Origin: JBBQWT01 sp038210375
GTDB lineage: Bacteria; Acidobacteriota; Terriglobia; Terriglobales; Acidobacteriaceae
Assembly (NCBI GenBank): GCA_038210375.1
Contig: JBBQWT010000007.1
Location: 60,212-124,211, forward strand
Direction: 5' to 3'
Length of the DNA stretch: 64,000 nt
The notes beneath the pieces are model-generated. The model searched no databases and was not told where the DNA came from. It worked only from the letters and a program-made list of their open reading frames with translations. The position numbers and the translations under genes were made by a program. The stretch's first letter is position 1; each line of letters opens with the position of its first letter. Positions 62,767 to 64,000 of this stretch are shown here, in pieces.

Positions 62767-63337
62767 CTTGTACTAGACGCCAAAGGTGGGAAAAGTGTTG
62801 CCCCGAAGTGGGATTTTCCTGCCCCTCGCGAAGGCCCCTTACTTCCTATTTCCTACTTTCTGTTTCCTGTTTCCTTGGGACAGGACAAATCTCATATATC
62901 CAATAGGAACAGATGTGTGCGTTTTGATTGAGTTGTCATTCCGAGCGCAAGCCGAGGAACCTTTTGTTTCCTATGCGCAATCCGCGATACCTGCCAAGCC
63001 GCGAAGTCAAAGATTCGACGCTCAGGTCCTACGCGTAGCCTGCCGTTGACTCTATTTGCGGAAGCAAACAATTCTTACAGCGTGAGCACAGCGCAAATCT
63101 CACGAGCTCGATCTACGGATTTTGGCACACAGATTCAAAGGCAGGCTGCGCGTAAAACCAATTCGAAGGTCGGGTGAATCCATTGATTCATGCTGAGCCT
63201 CTGCCAACTCAGAGGAAACAAAGGGTTCCTCGGCTTCCGCTCGGAATGACAATTCTTATATGACGCGAGGTGATCGAATCATGTGGTTCGGTCGACCCAA
63301 CCACAAATTTCAAGCCCTGATCTTTCCGGGCTGTGCC
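62767..63337. repeat. Inverted pair of a long dispersed repeat in a gene-free gap
   Basis: Two inversely oriented copies of one element share a 40-base outer arm (62932-62972 and 63213-63253: GTCATTCCGAGCG, AAGCCGAGGAACC, TTTGTTTCCT). They also share an inner block (63031-63059 and 63125-63153: ACGCGYAGCCTGCC, TTGA). The transcript could fold into a long hairpin of over 300 bases. No gene is present. Confidence 0.8.
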
Positions 63338-64000
63338 TCAGGCCGAAACGTACTTTCCCGCTTCCAGAATGCGGGCTGCGATCTGGCGGCGCAGACCGAT
63401 GGTGTTGTAGGGCTGGAATTTTGCGAATTTTTTCAGGATCGCAAGCTGGGTGCGCAGATTGTCGCCTTCGGCTATGGCGGCGATCACCTTGCGGGCTGAG
63501 GCTTCGATTCGCTCCATGGCGCAGTTAATGTAAACCTGGGTCATGGATTCGGCCAGAGGCGATGCCCCGCCATTTGCAGCCAGCTTCCGGGTGCGCAGCA
63601 CGACGGAATCGATTGCGTAGGCCTCGATCACGATGTCGGCGATCGCTCCCATCACTTCCTGCTGGTCGGTCAGACCCATCATGTACTTTTGCGAGGCGGC
63701 GCCGGCGACGAACATCGCTATCTTGCGCGCCGCGGCTACGAAAGCGCGTTCTCCGGCCAGGGGGCCACTGAGCTCCGCGCCGGCCGCGCTGCCGCCCAAT
63801 ACTTCATCCATCAGCTTCTTGATGGCGGGCAGCAGGGCCAGTTGGCCGGACATGGCCCGCTTCATCAGCCAGCCGGTGATGATCATGCGATTAATTTCGT
63901 TGGTGCCTTCGAAAATGCGGTTGACCCGGGAGTCGCGATAGGCCCGCTCCGCCGGATATTCTTCCACGAAGCCGTAGCCGCCGAAAATCTGCACGGTCTC
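63338..64000 (-). CDS. Acyl-CoA dehydrogenase (5' end outside window)
   Basis: The C-terminal 220 residues are visible, entered at ETVQIFGGYGFVEEYPAERA. This matches the helical C-terminal domain of acyl-CoA dehydrogenases: YRDSRVNRIFEGTNEINRM is a family hallmark that holds the FAD/active-site region. The extra C-terminal part (KYMMGLTDQQEVMGAIADIV) fits the longer, roughly 580-residue bacterial subfamily. It performs the FAD-dependent first oxidation of beta-oxidation or a related acyl-CoA. The stop is at 63338; the start lies beyond the right edge. Confidence 0.92.
   Translation of the reverse strand, partial: ETVQIFGGYGFVEEYPAERAYRDSRVNRIFEGTNEINRMIITGWLMKRAMSGQLALLPAIKKLMDEVLGGSAAGAELSGPLAGERAFVAAARKIAMFVAGAASQKYMMGLTDQQEVMGAIADIVIEAYAIDSVVLRTRKLAANGGASPLAESMTQVYINCAMERIEASARKVIAAIAEGDNLRTQLAILKKFAKFQPYNTIGLRRQIAARILEAGKYVSA

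Overview
The window looks like chromosomal DNA of a GC-rich acidobacterium (Acidobacteriota, probably Terriglobia/Koribacter-like). The inference rests on gene content: an Oar-type TonB-dependent receptor of over 1200 residues, CRTAC1/ASPIC-UnbV and TPR exported proteins, sulfatase-fold enzymes fused to TPRs, a Tes-like radical SAM protein, and families of short dispersed repeats of the TTGTCATTC type. No rRNA, tRNA, CRISPR array, prophage or insertion-sequence transposase was seen. Both ends cut genes: sixA at the left and an acyl-CoA dehydrogenase at the right.

Layout. 1-8.7 kb (minus strand): sixA, ppk1, a decayed beta-propeller pseudogene, an S46 dipeptidyl-peptidase with an upstream dual-specificity phosphatase, a repeat-rich 1 kb gap and a serine hydrolase. 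8.9-13.9 kb (plus): ccmE-A-B-C-D for cytochrome c maturation, bracketed by two HTH/S24-like regulators, then DUF427. 13.9-25.9 kb: housekeeping genes (ROK kinase, CCA/poly(A) polymerase with a histone-like tail, mutM, purA, a flippase-like protein, a GT39 transferase, a methyltransferase, a thioredoxin-fold protein, mutY). 26-32.4 kb: a Sel1 protein, the Tes-like radical SAM enzyme, an exported protein, and a small-gene/rlpA/HIT operon. 32.9-49.4 kb: an envelope-oriented block with TPR proteins, an ASPIC protein, the Oar-like receptor and four alkaline-phosphatase-superfamily enzymes. 49.6-64 kb: lnt-prfB (with a programmed frameshift) plus a repeat protein, a permease with cysteine dioxygenase, an LpxL-type acyltransferase, a lipoprotein cytochrome c, a receiver-deficient LuxR regulator, small membrane proteins, sufT and the acyl-CoA dehydrogenase.

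How the genes may work together. Envelope biology dominates: lipoprotein acylation (lnt), lipid acylation (LpxL-like), possible membrane-spanning lipid formation (the Tes-like enzyme), peptidoglycan cleavage (RlpA), exported phospho- or sulfo-transfer enzymes, and outer-membrane uptake. The Ccm genes would supply heme attachment for proteins such as the cytochrome c at 59.2 kb.

Most noteworthy: the Tes/MSS-like radical SAM protein; the CxxxY-type CcmE flanked by paralogous S24-like regulators; the cluster of sulfatase-fold enzymes with threonine at the nucleophile position; the nucleotidyltransferase with an H1/AT-hook-like tail; a dispersed repeat that appears to encode the N-terminus of an exported protein; and a large inverted pair of the same repeat class near the right end. 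All functions are read from sequence motifs; no database search was run.
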